Source: Acidimicrobiaceae bacterium (lineage in GTDB: Bacteria > Actinomycetota > Acidimicrobiia > Acidimicrobiales > Poriferisodalaceae). Taken from it: a stretch of DNA of 64,000 nt. The DNA lies in assembly GCA_002722565.1 (NCBI GenBank), contig PBMG01000007.1:282542-346541 (forward strand), read 5' to 3'. The position numbers and the translations under genes are program-made. The notes below the pieces were generated by a model. It had not been told where the DNA came from. It did no database searches and saw nothing but the letters and a program-made list of their open reading frames with translations. Of this stretch, positions 1 to 9,065 are shown piece by piece; positions within the stretch are counted from its first letter, which is position 1; every line of letters begins with the position of its first letter.

Positions 1-1
1 A

Positions 2-436
2 GAGTTCGTCGAGATGGTCGGACAATCCATCCGTGGTATTTGGACGATTGTTGCAAATCTTGGTGAGGTTGCAGACCGAATCATTTCAGCCCCCAATGAC
101 CCGAGCGCTAATGACAACCTCGAGACTCGACCAGTTTCGCTTGTTGGGGCGGTTCAGATTGGAGCTAGTGATCGGCTTAGTGGCTCGGAACGGATGCAGC
201 TATTTGTTGCATTCAATGTGTTTATTGGGGTGTTTAATTTGCTGCCGTTCTTGCCACTGGACGGCGGTCACATAGCAATAGCGACATATGAGCGGATTCG
301 AGAAGGTAGAACAGGCCGGCGACACATAATTGATACGGCCCGTTTGCTGCCGGTCACTTATGCCGTTGTGGCCTTCCTCGCCTTCTTTGGATTGGGAGCT
401 ATTTATTTAGATATAGCGAACCCTCTTGGATTTTGA
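2..436 (+). CDS. rseP: RIP metalloprotease RseP/site-2 protease, C-terminal part
   Basis: The reading frame is already open at the left edge, so this is the 3' part of a gene that begins outside the window; about 144 residues are visible. The visible part carries the second M50 (site-2 protease) signature, NLLPFLPLDGGH, at about residues 80-91, where the Asp ligates the catalytic zinc, followed by a C-terminal hydrophobic segment (AVVAFLAFFGLGAIYL). RseP-type enzymes cut membrane-anchored anti-sigma factors and signal peptide remnants inside the membrane. The HExxH motif and PDZ domain must lie upstream. ispG follows after 46 bases, the usual rseP-ispG (often dxr-rseP-ispG) pairing of actinobacteria. 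Confidence 0.9.
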   Translation, partial: EFVEMVGQSIRGIWTIVANLGEVADRIISAPNDPSANDNLETRPVSLVGAVQIGASDRLSGSERMQLFVAFNVFIGVFNLLPFLPLDGGHIAIATYERIREGRTGRRHIIDTARLLPVTYAVVAFLAFFGLGAIYLDIANPLGF

Positions 437-482
437 GTGAGTGTCTTAGCAGGGAATCTACGTTCGAACTGACAGACTGTTA

Positions 483-1682
483 ATGATGTTTGAACGTCGA
501 GTGACCCGAAGCGTGAATGTCGGAGGAGTGCAAGTAGGAGCTGGCGCTCCAATAAGCGTTCAATCGATGACTACGACGAAGACGGCTGATGTCGAAGGTA
601 CCCTCGAACAGATTTATGCTTTAGCCAGTTCAGGTGCTGAAATTGTTCGCTGTACATGTAATGAAGTAGAAGCCGCTGAAGGTTTAGCTCGAATTGTGCC
701 CCGTTCGCCGGTCCCGATCGTGGCTGATGTCCACTTTCAGTATCGTTTGGCGTTGGCAGCTTTGGACGCAGGAGTTGCATGTTTACGTCTTAACCCTGGA
801 AACATCCGCAAAGAGCAACATATAAAGGCTGTTGCATCTGAAGCTCGCGATCGTAGCGTGCCGATTCGAATCGGTGTGAATGCTGGATCCCTCGACCCCG
901 ATATTGAAGAAAAGTATGGAATGACTGCTGCGGCACTGGTTGAGTCGGCGAAACGAGAATTGAATTACTTTGAAGACGTCGGATTTGAAGATGTAAAGAT
1001 CTCTGTTAAGGCCAGCGACGTCCGGCTCATGGTTGATGCCTATCGGTTGTTAGCTGATGCGGTTGACTTTCCGTTGCACCTCGGAGTGACTGAAGCTGGT
1101 CCGCCACCTGGCGGGATCTTGAAAGCCACAGCGGGTATAGCGACGCTACTGAATGAGGGTATTGGCGACACAATTCGGTACAGCCTGACCGCTGACCCTG
1201 TCGAGGAAGCCAAAGCAGGACGTCAGTTGTTGGAAGCGCTTGGCCTACGTGAACGGAGTTCATTGGATTTGATCGCTTGCCCTTCATGCGGCAGGGCAGA
1301 AGTTGATGTCATCTCAATAGCGGCCATGGCGCAAGAAGCGCTCTCTGAGCTTGACTTACCAATTCAGGTTGCAGTCATGGGCTGTGTTGTCAACGGTCCA
1401 GGCGAGGCCAAAGGGGCAGATCTTGGCATAGCGGCGGGTCGCCAAAGAGGACATCTTTTCGTTCGCGGTCAAGTTGTCAAGGTTGTTCCAGAAACTCAGA
1501 TGGTTGATTCATTAGTCGAATGGGCCCAGAAGATCGTCTCTGACGGAGTTGAGGGAGCGCTGGCTGCAGCAGATAAGTCGGCGGAAGCGGAAGCGGAAGC
1601 AGATCGCGCAGCCTTATTGGAAGAGCAAGGTGAGGACGCGAACCGGTCGGATGCCATCGTTGAGATGATCCGTAAGCGTTAG
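483..1682 (+). CDS. ispG: 4-hydroxy-3-methylbut-2-en-1-yl diphosphate synthase (flavodoxin)
   Basis: IspG (GcpE) reductively opens methylerythritol cyclodiphosphate to HMBPP in the MEP isoprenoid pathway, using a [4Fe-4S] cluster. The 399-residue product has the TIM-barrel N-terminal half (ISVQSMTTT, ADVHFQYRLA, RLNPGNI) and cluster ligands Cys266, Cys269 (ACPSC) and Cys301 (MGCVVNGPGEA), with the usual following Glu. The last 45 residues are an Ala/Glu-rich extension (residues about 355-399) not needed for the fold. The start is ATG at 483 or the adjacent ATG at 486; no strong Shine-Dalgarno is visible. It lies directly after rseP, as is common in actinobacteria. No proS gene follows it here, although proS often sits between ispG and rimP in this phylum. 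Confidence 0.97.
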   Translation: MMFERRVTRSVNVGGVQVGAGAPISVQSMTTTKTADVEGTLEQIYALASSGAEIVRCTCNEVEAAEGLARIVPRSPVPIVADVHFQYRLALAALDAGVACLRLNPGNIRKEQHIKAVASEARDRSVPIRIGVNAGSLDPDIEEKYGMTAAALVESAKRELNYFEDVGFEDVKISVKASDVRLMVDAYRLLADAVDFPLHLGVTEAGPPPGGILKATAGIATLLNEGIGDTIRYSLTADPVEEAKAGRQLLEALGLRERSSLDLIACPSCGRAEVDVISIAAMAQEALSELDLPIQVAVMGCVVNGPGEAKGADLGIAAGRQRGHLFVRGQVVKVVPETQMVDSLVEWAQKIVSDGVEGALAAADKSAEAEAEADRAALLEEQGEDANRSDAIVEMIRKR

Positions 1683-1689
1683 GACAGTT

Positions 1690-1796
1690 ACGTGGGCTGG
1701 CAAGCCCAAGTTGGTTAGTGCTCTCAGACTGGTACCATAATGGTGACAGGTCAGCTTTTTTTGCTGGACGTGGGCTTAGCCCACGTCCTTTTTCTT
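1690..1796 (+). promoter_or_regulatory. candidate attenuator leader upstream of rimP-nusA-infB
   Basis: The 161-base gap between ispG and rimP contains two identical 9-mers, ACGTGGGCT, at 1690-1698 and 1768-1776. Both are complementary to AGCCCACGT at 1778-1786. Pairing of the second copy gives a terminator hairpin; pairing of the first copy would prevent it. The first copy can also fold locally (1693-1698 with 1703-1708). A further imperfect hairpin at 1729-1749 is followed by seven T at 1756-1762. The repeats are seen directly; the regulatory role is inference. Confidence 0.5.
1767..1796 (+). terminator. intrinsic terminator (or attenuator) before rimP
   Basis: A perfect 9-bp stem GACGTGGGC / GCCCACGTC (1767-1775 and 1779-1787) with a TTA loop is followed by a T-rich tract CTTTTTCTT. 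It lies 48 bases before the rimP start. It may end the rseP-ispG transcript or act as an attenuator of the rimP-nusA-infB unit. Confidence 0.75.
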
Positions 1797-1843
1797 GGTC
1801 TAAAAGAATCTCAAACTCTCGGATAAGGCGAAGTGGAGGGGTG

Positions 1844-2377
1844 ATGAATACAGAGTCACAAAGTCACCTCGAACTAATATTTTCTTTGGTCGAACCGCTA
1901 GTCGAAGCTGCCGGACACACGCTTTACGACATTCAACAGAATGGCGGAACATTGGCCGTGCTGGTGGATAGCGATGATGGCCTGGGTGTCGATGAGCTGT
2001 CAGGTTTGAGTCATTCGGTATCTGCGGTCTTAGATGAGCATGACCCAATACCGGGTAGGTATACCTTGGAGATTTCGACTCCTGGCGTCGAACGTCGTCT
2101 ACGGCAAGAAAAGCATTTCTCAGGAGCCGTGGGCGAGACGGTCAATATAAGGACTAACCCAGGGCCAGAAGGTCGACGCCGGATCGTGGGTACCTTGCTA
2201 GATATTGATGGCGGAGTATTGACGATTGATAGCTCTGACTTGGGTGCCACCACAGTCCACCTCACGGAAGTCGAAAAGGCACGGACAGTCTTCGAATGGG
2301 GGCCTGCTCCGAAGCCGGGCTCTCCTGGCAAGAAAAATGGATCTAACAATAACCACAAGGGAGGAAGTCAACGATGA
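1844..2377 (+). CDS. rimP: ribosome maturation factor RimP
   Basis: RimP is a cytoplasmic factor for 30S subunit maturation. The product is 177 residues from the ATG at 1844, which follows GGAGG at 1835-1839; a GTG at 1841 is an alternative. A longer frame reaches back to 1718 but would translate through the terminator hairpin, so it was rejected. Family features are LVEPLVEAAGHTLYDI in the N-terminal alpha/beta domain, LSHSVSAVLDEHDPI, the signature YTLEISTPGVERRL and an SH3-like C-terminal half. The tail (PGKKNGSNNNHKGG) is basic and low-complexity. Its stop overlaps the nusA start (ATGA), so the two are translationally coupled. Confidence 0.95.
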   Translation: MNTESQSHLELIFSLVEPLVEAAGHTLYDIQQNGGTLAVLVDSDDGLGVDELSGLSHSVSAVLDEHDPIPGRYTLEISTPGVERRLRQEKHFSGAVGETVNIRTNPGPEGRRRIVGTLLDIDGGVLTIDSSDLGATTVHLTEVEKARTVFEWGPAPKPGSPGKKNGSNNNHKGGSQR

Positions 2378-3678
2378 CTACCCCGGACATGATGGAAGCT
2401 CTTCAGGCTCTTGCGGCTGAGAAAGGAATGACGACTGAGTTGCTCCTAGAGGCGGTAGCGAATGGCCTTGAATCCGCATATAAACGAATGCCTGAAGCTG
2501 CCGACGATGCGTACGTGGTCATAGACGAGACGTTCAATATCTCTGTGATTGCGCAAGAAATCGATGAAGAAGGCAACGTTGTCCAAGAATGGGATGATAC
2601 GCCTGAAAACTTCGGCAGGATTGCGGCTCAGACTGCGAGACAGGTCTTGACCCAGCGAATTCGCGAAGTCGAACGTGACATGAAATACGACGAGTATGCA
2701 GGTCGTGAAGGTGACATCGTCACTGGAATCATTCAGCAGACAGATTCGCGCTACACGCTTCTTGATCTAGGCCGAGTTGAAGCATTGTTGCCACAATCGG
2801 AACAGGTTCCTTATGAAAGGCCTGAACCTAATAGTCGACTAAAGGCATACATCGTCGAAGTTCGAAAGACTGCCAAAGGTCCCCAAATCGTCGTGTCGCG
2901 AACTCATCCGGGGCTGATTCGAGAACTGTTTAAGCTTGAAGTTCCGGAAATTAGCGACGGAATCGTGGAGATGAAGGCCTGTGCTAGGGAACCTGGGCAC
3001 AGGACAAAAATTGCTGTTTGGTCAAATGACACCAATATCGACCCAGTAGGGGCTTGCGTTGGGGCAAGAGGGGCTCGTGTCCGACAAGTAGTTAACGAGC
3101 TGCGCGGTGAAAAAATTGACATCGTGCCCTTTTCTGAAGATCAGCATGACTTTGTTGCGAAAGCCTTGTCGCCTGCGAAAGTTAAGGAAGTGCGATTTCA
3201 TGAAGTTGAGGGTGTCGCTGAAGTTGTCGTGCCAGATCATCAGCTTTCGTTAGCCATTGGTCGCGAAGGGCAGAACGCTCGACTAGCAGCCCGTCTAACA
3301 GGTTGGAGAATCGACATTAAAAGCGAAACGCAGATTCTCGATGAAGAGAATGCTTACGCGGACGGGGACTGGGCTGAGGGTGAGTGGGTTACCGACGCCG
3401 AGACAGGTGAGCAAACATGGGTTCCAGCTGACGGAAGTGAAGCTATGACTGCTGATGATTGGGCGACTGCAGCAGAAGAAGCTGTAGAAGAAGAGAACCC
3501 TGAAGAAGATTTAGCTGCTGATGAAAGTGAGAGTGACGCAACGGCGGAAGACAGTTCCTCAGTAGAAGAAGCCTCCGAAGAGGGTGTTGTCGAAGAAACT
3601 GAGGGCAATGAGTCCCCAATCGACACGGATGAAGACCAAGAAACTGTTGAAGAGGAAGAAGAACAGTCGAATAACTGA
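2374..3678 (+). CDS. nusA: transcription termination/antitermination factor NusA
   Basis: NusA binds RNA polymerase and nascent RNA to control pausing, termination and antitermination. The 434-residue product has the N-terminal polymerase-binding domain (1-125), an S1 domain (about 135-200), the NusA signature [13 protein letters not shown] near residue 206, KH1 ([14 protein letters not shown], about 225-250) and KH2 ([15 protein letters not shown], about 294-310). After the KH domains it lacks a proteobacterial AR2 repeat. Instead it carries about 110 residues dominated by Glu and Asp, ending EEEEEQSNN. Start ATG 2374 overlaps the rimP stop; ATG 2389 is an internal alternative. No ylxR gene lies between it and infB. 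Confidence 0.97.
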   Translation: MTTPDMMEALQALAAEKGMTTELLLEAVANGLESAYKRMPEAADDAYVVIDETFNISVIAQEIDEEGNVVQEWDDTPENFGRIAAQTARQVLTQRIREVERDMKYDEYAGREGDIVTGIIQQTDSRYTLLDLGRVEALLPQSEQVPYERPEPNSRLKAYIVEVRKTAKGPQIVVSRTHPGLIRELFKLEVPEISDGIVEMKACAREPGHRTKIAVWSNDTNIDPVGACVGARGARVRQVVNELRGEKIDIVPFSEDQHDFVAKALSPAKVKEVRFHEVEGVAEVVVPDHQLSLAIGREGQNARLAARLTGWRIDIKSETQILDEENAYADGDWAEGEWVTDAETGEQTWVPADGSEAMTADDWATAAEEAVEEENPEEDLAADESESDATAEDSSSVEEASEEGVVEETEGNESPIDTDEDQETVEEEEEQSNN

Positions 3679-3824
3679 CCACTAGCGGTCGAGATACCCG
3701 GTAGCGTAACTGTTCGGTCTACGCATGATTATCTACCGGAACCTCGTCACTGTCTGCGAAGATAGATGACATTGGGAACTATCCACCGCTAGTCATTGAC
3801 CTAAACGACAAGTAAGGAACGCGT

Positions 3825-6623
3825 TTGCCCAAGAATCCACGGGTATATGAACTCGCAAGAGAGTTAGGTTTGACCAACGACGAGACGCTCGCGCTCTGCG
3901 ACGCGCTTGGTATTGATGTCAAAAGCCACTCCTCAAGCGTCCAAATTGCTCAAGCTGATCGGGTTCGACGCAAAGCTGAACGAGAAGGTTTAGTAAGAGA
4001 AGAACAACCGCCAGACCCAGAAGACGAGAAGAAGGCTCCCGCGAAGAAGAAGGCGCCCGCGAAGAAGAAGGCGCCAGCGAAGAAGAAGGCGCCAGCGAAG
4101 AAGAAGGCGCCCGCGAAGAAGAAGGCGCCAGCGAAGAAGAAGGCGCCAGCGAAGAAGGCTCCAGCAACGCAAGCTCCAACTCCGCCCAAAGAAGAGGTTT
4201 CAGCCCCAGAGGAAAATGAAACCCCTGTTGTCGAGGCAACTCCACCAGCATCGAGCCCGCCAGCCCGACCGCTGGTCACCTCAAGCGGCCAAGAACCTGC
4301 CCGTCGGTCCCCTGAAGAGCCTCCGAGTCGGCCAGTCCCGAAAACCGAGGAGACGCCGGTCGCTCGAGAAGAGCAGACCAGTCGAGATGAAGAGCAAGAC
4401 AGTTCAGATATTGGGTCTGCGCCGCCGGCGCCACCGCCTAGGATGCCGGCTCCGCCGCGTTCTGGAAGCGGTAAGCCCATTCCCCCTCCTCCTGGAGCTC
4501 CACCGAAATCAGGTTCAGGACGTGCAATACCACCTCCACCGGGGCCGCCACGGGCGCGACGAGCAGACAACGTAGGTTCTCCTACCAGTGCGCGACCCGG
4601 CGGTCGTTCAACCGGCGGTCCACGTGGACCTAGTCGCCCAGGTGGTCCGGGTGGTCCGGGTGGTCCGGGTGGTCCACCTGTTGGTCCCGACGGCCCAGGT
4701 GGCCGACCTGGTGGCCGACCTGGAGGCCCTCGAGGCGGTCCTCAACAGCAGCGACGGGGAAGAAAACAGAAGCGGCGGAGACGTCAGCAAGAAGAACTGC
4801 AGCCACAAGAGATGGCGGCCTATACCCCAGTTGACGCCCCGATCCCTGAGGGCGAGATTGTTGTCGAAAGAGGCTCAACGGCTCAAGAAGTAGCTGGCAA
4901 AATGAACCGATCTGCAGCGGATGTTGTGAAATTTTTGTTGCAACAGGGAGAGATGGTTACCGCTACCCAATCCCTCAGTGATGACATGGTTGAACTCTTT
5001 GCTGCCGAGTTAGGGGCGGAGATTCGGATTGTCGACCCGGGAGCTGAGCAAGAGGAAGAGATTCTCAAAGTCTTAGATATTGACCTTGACGCGTCCGGGA
5101 CGGCGCCACGTCCCCCTGTAGTTACGGTTATGGGACACGTGGACCATGGAAAAACCTTGTTGTTGGACCGTATTCGTTCTTCAAATGTTGTTGACGGCGA
5201 GGCTGGAGGCATCACGCAACACATCGGCGCATACCAGGTCGAACGGAACGGTCAAGCCCTGACGTTTATCGACACCCCGGGCCACGCTGCGTTTACGAGT
5301 ATGCGTGCTAGGGGGGCCCAAGCTACTGACATCGTCATTTTGGTTGTAGCTGCAGATGATGGAGTTATGCCTCAAACTTTAGAAGCGATGGATCACGCTC
5401 GAGCTGCTGAGGTTCCGATTGTTGTAGCTATCAACAAGATGGACCGTGAAGGGGCTGACGCCAACCGGGTCCTGGCGCAGCTGGCCGAGAGAGATTTGAT
5501 TCCTGAGTCATACGGAGGTGACGTCATAACCGTTCCTGTGTCAGCGATGACTGAGGAAGGGATCGACGAACTTTTGGATCAGATCGTTCTTGTCGCAGAA
5601 CTAGAAGAACTTCAAGCAAGCCCAGACGGGCGTGCCATAGGAACTGTCCTTGAGGCCAATCTTGATAAGGGAAGAGGACCCGTGGCCACCGTCCTAGTGC
5701 AACAAGGCACTCTTTCTGTAGGTGATCCTATGGTTGCCGGAGCGGCTTGGGGACGAGTCAGAGCAATGGTTGACGACCGAGGCAACACCGTTACTGAAGC
5801 TGGGCCTTCGTCCCCGGTTGAAGTGTTAGGTCTCTCAGAAGTTCCCAGGTCTGGAGATATGTTTACGGTCGCACCGGATGAAAAGACAGCTAGCCGTGTT
5901 GCCGATACTCGCGAGCATTGGCAACGTCAGGCAAATATGGCCACAGCGTCAAGCTCTGGGGGTGGAGGGGCCAAACTTGAGGACATCTTTAAGCAGATCC
6001 AAGCGGGTGAAGCAACCACGTTGAATCTTGTTTTGAAGGCAGATGTTCATGGCTCCTTAGAAGCCGTCACGGAGAGCTTGCGTAAACTCGAACGCGATGA
6101 CGTCAAACTTGCTTTTGTGAGTCGAGGGGTAGGGGGTGTCAACGAAAATGACATCCAGCTAGCCGTTGCTTCTAACGCAACAATTCTTGGCTTTAACGTT
6201 CGGCCCGATAGAAAAGCTCGAGAAGCCGCAGAGGCAGAAAATGTCGAAATTCGGCTATACGAAATCATTTACCAACTCCTCGAAGATATCGAGAACGCCA
6301 TGTTGGGGATGCTCGAACCTGAATTCGAAGAGATCGTTACGGGTGAGGCTCAGGTGCGTCAAGTGTTCCGGATATCGGGTGTCGGTCCTATTGCGGGCTG
6401 TTTCGTCGAAAATGGAACTATTGCTGATGGAGCAAAGGTCAGGTTCTTGCGTGAAGGTGCCATCATCTGGAAGGGCGAAGTAGCTTCGTTGCGCCACTTC
6501 CAGGACCCCGCAAAGCAGGTGACAGCTGGCATGGAATGTGGCATAGGGCTGTCCGATTTCACTGACCTCAAAGAAGGCGACGTGATCGAAACATACGATG
6601 AGCGGGAGATCCCAATCGCCTAG
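3825..6623 (+). CDS. infB: translation initiation factor IF-2
   Basis: IF-2 is the GTPase that delivers initiator tRNA to the 30S subunit and promotes subunit joining. The 932-residue product starts at TTG 3825 after AAGGA (3814-3818). Residues 1-55 form the IF2N domain ([11 protein letters not shown]). Residues about 65-113 are a lysine-rich run of APAKKK hexapeptides, then a Pro-rich and Gly/Pro/Arg-rich linker to about 325. A second IF2N-like domain is followed by the GTPase domain with G1 GHVDHGKT (about 436-443), G3 DTPGHAAF and G4 NKMD. Domains II, III ([12 protein letters not shown]) and IV complete the protein. The very long basic linker is typical of actinobacterial IF-2, but the tandem repeat is notable. 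Confidence 0.97.
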   Translation: MPKNPRVYELARELGLTNDETLALCDALGIDVKSHSSSVQIAQADRVRRKAEREGLVREEQPPDPEDEKKAPAKKKAPAKKKAPAKKKAPAKKKAPAKKKAPAKKKAPAKKAPATQAPTPPKEEVSAPEENETPVVEATPPASSPPARPLVTSSGQEPARRSPEEPPSRPVPKTEETPVAREEQTSRDEEQDSSDIGSAPPAPPPRMPAPPRSGSGKPIPPPPGAPPKSGSGRAIPPPPGPPRARRADNVGSPTSARPGGRSTGGPRGPSRPGGPGGPGGPGGPPVGPDGPGGRPGGRPGGPRGGPQQQRRGRKQKRRRRQQEELQPQEMAAYTPVDAPIPEGEIVVERGSTAQEVAGKMNRSAADVVKFLLQQGEMVTATQSLSDDMVELFAAELGAEIRIVDPGAEQEEEILKVLDIDLDASGTAPRPPVVTVMGHVDHGKTLLLDRIRSSNVVDGEAGGITQHIGAYQVERNGQALTFIDTPGHAAFTSMRARGAQATDIVILVVAADDGVMPQTLEAMDHARAAEVPIVVAINKMDREGADANRVLAQLAERDLIPESYGGDVITVPVSAMTEEGIDELLDQIVLVAELEELQASPDGRAIGTVLEANLDKGRGPVATVLVQQGTLSVGDPMVAGAAWGRVRAMVDDRGNTVTEAGPSSPVEVLGLSEVPRSGDMFTVAPDEKTASRVADTREHWQRQANMATASSSGGGGAKLEDIFKQIQAGEATTLNLVLKADVHGSLEAVTESLRKLERDDVKLAFVSRGVGGVNENDIQLAVASNATILGFNVRPDRKAREAAEAENVEIRLYEIIYQLLEDIENAMLGMLEPEFEEIVTGEAQVRQVFRISGVGPIAGCFVENGTIADGAKVRFLREGAIIWKGEVASLRHFQDPAKQVTAGMECGIGLSDFTDLKEGDVIETYDEREIPIA
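4041..4163 (+). repeat. infB: 18-bp tandem repeat inside infB
   Basis: Six complete 18-bp units beginning GCGAAGAAGAAGGCGCC (4041-4148) and a partial seventh encode APAKKK repeats. Units differ only at the last base (C or A), so the copy number is probably unstable by slippage. Confidence 0.95.
4641..4676 (+). repeat. infB: 9-bp tandem repeat inside infB
   Basis: Four copies of GGTGGTCCG (the last ends in A) encode GGP repeats in the Gly/Pro-rich linker of IF-2. Confidence 0.9.
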
Positions 6624-6653
6624 CGAAAACAGATTTACTCGAGAGGCTGACTA

Positions 6654-7055
6654 ATGAATAAAAAACGGGGTCGCCAGGGAAGAAGCGGACAGAGCTATGA
6701 CCGCACCGATCGCGTCTCTGGGTTAATTCGTGAAATCGTAGCGAGTGAGTTAGAACGCATCGACGATCCCCGGTTGTTTCTGGTATCTCTAACCGGTGTA
6801 GACGTGGATCGAGAATTGGCTCATGCCACTGTTTGGTTCCATTCTTCTGAAGACGATGCTCTTGAGGAAGTGTCTGAAGCACTTGAAAGTCACCGGCAAA
6901 GGATGCAACAAGCCCTAGCTCGTCAATCCAGAATGCGTCGTACGCCCGCCATTCACTTTCAACCGGATAGGTCTATTCAAGAAGCTGGACGGATCGAGTC
7001 CATTCTGGAAGAACTCAATATGGATGGATCTGATAGGCAGACCGAAACTGACTAA
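6654..7055 (+). CDS. rbfA: 30S ribosome-binding factor RbfA
   Basis: RbfA is a KH-fold protein that binds free 30S subunits and helps mature the 5' end of 16S rRNA. The 133-residue product has the family pattern RVSGLIREIVASELERIDDPR near the N-terminus, the central strand VSLTGVDVDRELAHATVWF and the helix LARQSRMRRTPAIHFQPD. The Asp/Glu-rich end resembles other actinobacterial RbfA. Start ATG 6654 follows GAGAGG closely. It lies 30 bases after infB and its stop TAA shares one base with the truB ATG, giving coupled translation. Confidence 0.95.
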   Translation: MNKKRGRQGRSGQSYDRTDRVSGLIREIVASELERIDDPRLFLVSLTGVDVDRELAHATVWFHSSEDDALEEVSEALESHRQRMQQALARQSRMRRTPAIHFQPDRSIQEAGRIESILEELNMDGSDRQTETD

Positions 7056-7918
7056 TGGGACGCAAGCCAGCAACCGTTCATGGAATGGCACTCATCGACA
7101 AACCAGCAGGCATGACGTCCCACGACGTTGTTGCTCAATTGCGAAAACGTTTTGGGGAACGTCGAATTGGCCATGCTGGAACTCTGGACCCTGATGCCAC
7201 GGGCCTGCTTGTAATAGGAGTAGGCAAGGCCACGAGGTTGCTGCGTTTTGCGACAGCTTCATTCAAGACTTACGAAGTTGAGATAGTTCTGGGCGTTGAA
7301 ACTGACACGCTTGACTCCTCAGGCCAGATCGTGGCTGAACATCGCATGTCGTTAGATCCAACTGAAGTTGTAGAAGCAGCTAGCGCGCTCACCGGAGAAA
7401 TCGAACAAATCCCACCGATGGTGTCGGCACGACGCATTGGAGGTCGGAGATTGCATGAACTTGCTCGCGAAGGGATTGAGGTGGATCGCGAAGCTCGTAC
7501 TGTTCAAATACGAAAATTCGATATTCGGCCTACTGACGATCCGATGATCTGGCGCGCTGTTGTGGACTGCTCTGCAGGTACGTACATAAGGACTTTGGGG
7601 GCTGATCTTGGAATTGCACTTCAAGGTGGAGCCCACATACGGAATCTGCGTAGAACGCAAAGCGGGGTTTTCGATATTGGAGAAGGCGACAAAATCGCTG
7701 AAGCCACTCTGCGACCGGTTTTAGAACTTGTACGAGGTCTTGATCGGGTTGTTTTGACTAATGAGGAGATGCTGCTAGTTCGCAATGGTGGCCGATTGGC
7801 AAATGAACGTGTAGCTGGCGTAGGGCCTTGGGCGCTGACTGATTCGTCTTCGAACTTGATCGCCGTACATGAAAAAATAGATAACCAAGTGGTTGCGGGA
7901 GTTGTTTTACCGGAGTAG
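7055..7918 (+). CDS. truB: tRNA pseudouridine(55) synthase TruB
   Basis: TruB makes pseudouridine 55 in the T-loop of tRNAs. The 287-residue product has the motif GHAGTLDPDATGLL with catalytic Asp45, GVGKATRLLRF, the motif PPMVSARRIGGRRLHELAREG and CSAGTYIRTLGADLG. The C-terminal extension (residues about 225-287) corresponds to the small actinobacterial TruB C-terminal domain rather than a full PUA. The start overlaps the rbfA stop by one base. It belongs to the rimP-to-pnp ribosome and RNA maturation cluster. Confidence 0.96.
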   Translation: MGRKPATVHGMALIDKPAGMTSHDVVAQLRKRFGERRIGHAGTLDPDATGLLVIGVGKATRLLRFATASFKTYEVEIVLGVETDTLDSSGQIVAEHRMSLDPTEVVEAASALTGEIEQIPPMVSARRIGGRRLHELAREGIEVDREARTVQIRKFDIRPTDDPMIWRAVVDCSAGTYIRTLGADLGIALQGGAHIRNLRRTQSGVFDIGEGDKIAEATLRPVLELVRGLDRVVLTNEEMLLVRNGGRLANERVAGVGPWALTDSSSNLIAVHEKIDNQVVAGVVLPE

Positions 7919-7982
7919 CTAGTTTCAAAAACAACGCTAGGTCTATTAGTGCTTTCGAGTCGCACTCAGAGGGCCGTCCGGG

Positions 7983-7994
7983 TAAGTTGAGCTT
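7983..7994 (+). promoter_or_regulatory. candidate leaderless promoter -10 of ribF
   Basis: TAAGTT (7983-7988) fits TANNNT and lies 6 bases before the GTG start at 7995. No Shine-Dalgarno is visible. Confidence 0.45.
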
Positions 7995-8939
7995 GTGGAG
8001 ATCATTCGCGACCTCGCTTGGTCGCCAACCCTGGAGCAAGGCAGCGTAGTAACCGTCGGAGAATACGATGGAGTTCACCGGGGGCATCGAACCATCGTTT
8101 CTGAAATGCATCGGTTGGCAGCAGAACGTGGTTGTGCCACGGCTGTTGTCACATTCGACCGACATCCCGCCACTATTGTTCGGCCGGAATCTGCGCCGTT
8201 GCTGTTGTGTGATCTAGACCACAAGCTGGAGCTCTTGGCTGAGACTGGAGTTGATTACACGCTGGTTGTTGAATTCACCCCCGAACAAGCGGAGGTCCCT
8301 GCAGAAGTTTTTGCGCGGCAAGTACTTGTTGACTGTCTCCAGGCTCGAGCCGTCGTCGTCGGCGCAGATTTTCATTTTGGGAAGGGTCGTCGCGGAAATG
8401 TTGAAACCCTCGGTGTAGTCGGCGAAGAATTCGGATACGAGGTAATCGGACTTCCCCTGGTCAAACACCTAACCGGCGAAGGCGAAGTAATTTCATCGAC
8501 TTCGATAAGGGCCGCCTTATCTGATGGGGACGTTGAGAAAGCTCACCGACTGTTAGGAAGGCCATTCGAAGTTAGAGGAGTGGTGACTCCAGGTGATCGA
8601 AGAGGGCGAACAATTGGGTTTCCCACAGCGAATATTCCTACAACCACTGATTTGCAAGTGCCTGCCGACGGGGTATACGCGGCTTGGTATATCAAGGAGG
8701 ATGGGAAGCAATATCCCGCAGCAGTCAACATTGGGAACCGACCTACTTTTTATGATGATGCAGATAGATCATTGATTGAGGCACATTTGATCGGGTTTCG
8801 TGGTGACTTGTATGGAGAATCAGCGAAAATCCGTTTTGTGCGCCGTTTACGTGGAGAAAGAAAATTTGCGGGCATTGAGGCCTTAAAAGAACAACTTGTG
8901 AAAGACGTGGCGGATGCTTCCAAGTGCTTGTCCGACTGA
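7995..8939 (+). CDS. ribF: bifunctional riboflavin kinase / FAD synthetase
   Basis: RibF phosphorylates riboflavin to FMN and adenylylates FMN to FAD. The 314-residue product has the nucleotidyltransferase motif GEYDGVHRGH (about 21-30; the usual GxFDGxHxGH with Tyr for Phe), then ADFHFGKGRRG and ISSTSIRAAL. The riboflavin kinase domain starts near residue 185 with GRTIGFPTANI and contains AVNIGNRPTF and EAHLIGF. Start is GTG 7995, the first usable start in the frame. The gene is separated from truB by 76 bases and probably has its own promoter. The many flavoenzymes elsewhere in the window would need its product. Confidence 0.95.
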   Translation: MEIIRDLAWSPTLEQGSVVTVGEYDGVHRGHRTIVSEMHRLAAERGCATAVVTFDRHPATIVRPESAPLLLCDLDHKLELLAETGVDYTLVVEFTPEQAEVPAEVFARQVLVDCLQARAVVVGADFHFGKGRRGNVETLGVVGEEFGYEVIGLPLVKHLTGEGEVISSTSIRAALSDGDVEKAHRLLGRPFEVRGVVTPGDRRGRTIGFPTANIPTTTDLQVPADGVYAAWYIKEDGKQYPAAVNIGNRPTFYDDADRSLIEAHLIGFRGDLYGESAKIRFVRRLRGERKFAGIEALKEQLVKDVADASKCLSD

Positions 8940-8969
8940 GAGCATGCCTGCATTAAGTTGGAACTTGGC

Positions 8970-8978
8970 TGTTAGAAT
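8970..8978 (+). promoter_or_regulatory. candidate extended -10 promoter of rpsO
   Basis: TGTTAGAAT is an extended -10 element about 90 bases upstream of rpsO. No good -35 is present. It would give a leader of about 80 bases. Confidence 0.35.
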
Positions 8979-9012
8979 GCCATTTGGCGCGTAATTAGCG
9001 TGCCGGCCAAAA

Positions 9013-9037
9013 GCCGCAACACCAACCACGAAGCGGC
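9013..9037 (+). promoter_or_regulatory. hairpin in the rpsO leader
   Basis: GCCGC at 9013-9017 can pair with GCGGC at 9033-9037 across a 15-base loop, ending 28 bases before the rpsO start. S15 is known to repress its own mRNA in several bacteria through leader structures; that role here is inference from position only. Confidence 0.25.
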
Positions 9038-9065
9038 CTGAAGTTATACCTGAGGAAATGAAAAT

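Noticed and set aside
462..469. GTTCGAAC palindrome upstream of ispG
   Set aside because: It looks like a LexA half-site pair, but the arms are inverted and lack the N4 spacer of a true SOS box.
4020..4165. Possible CRISPR or satellite array
   Set aside because: Direct repeats have no spacers and encode an in-frame peptide repeat in IF-2.
3950..4570. 206-residue antisense frame across the infB repeats, rich in GAFFFA repeats
   Set aside because: It is the mirror of the APAKKK tandem repeat and has no independent start signal or codon pattern; infB is clearly the real gene.
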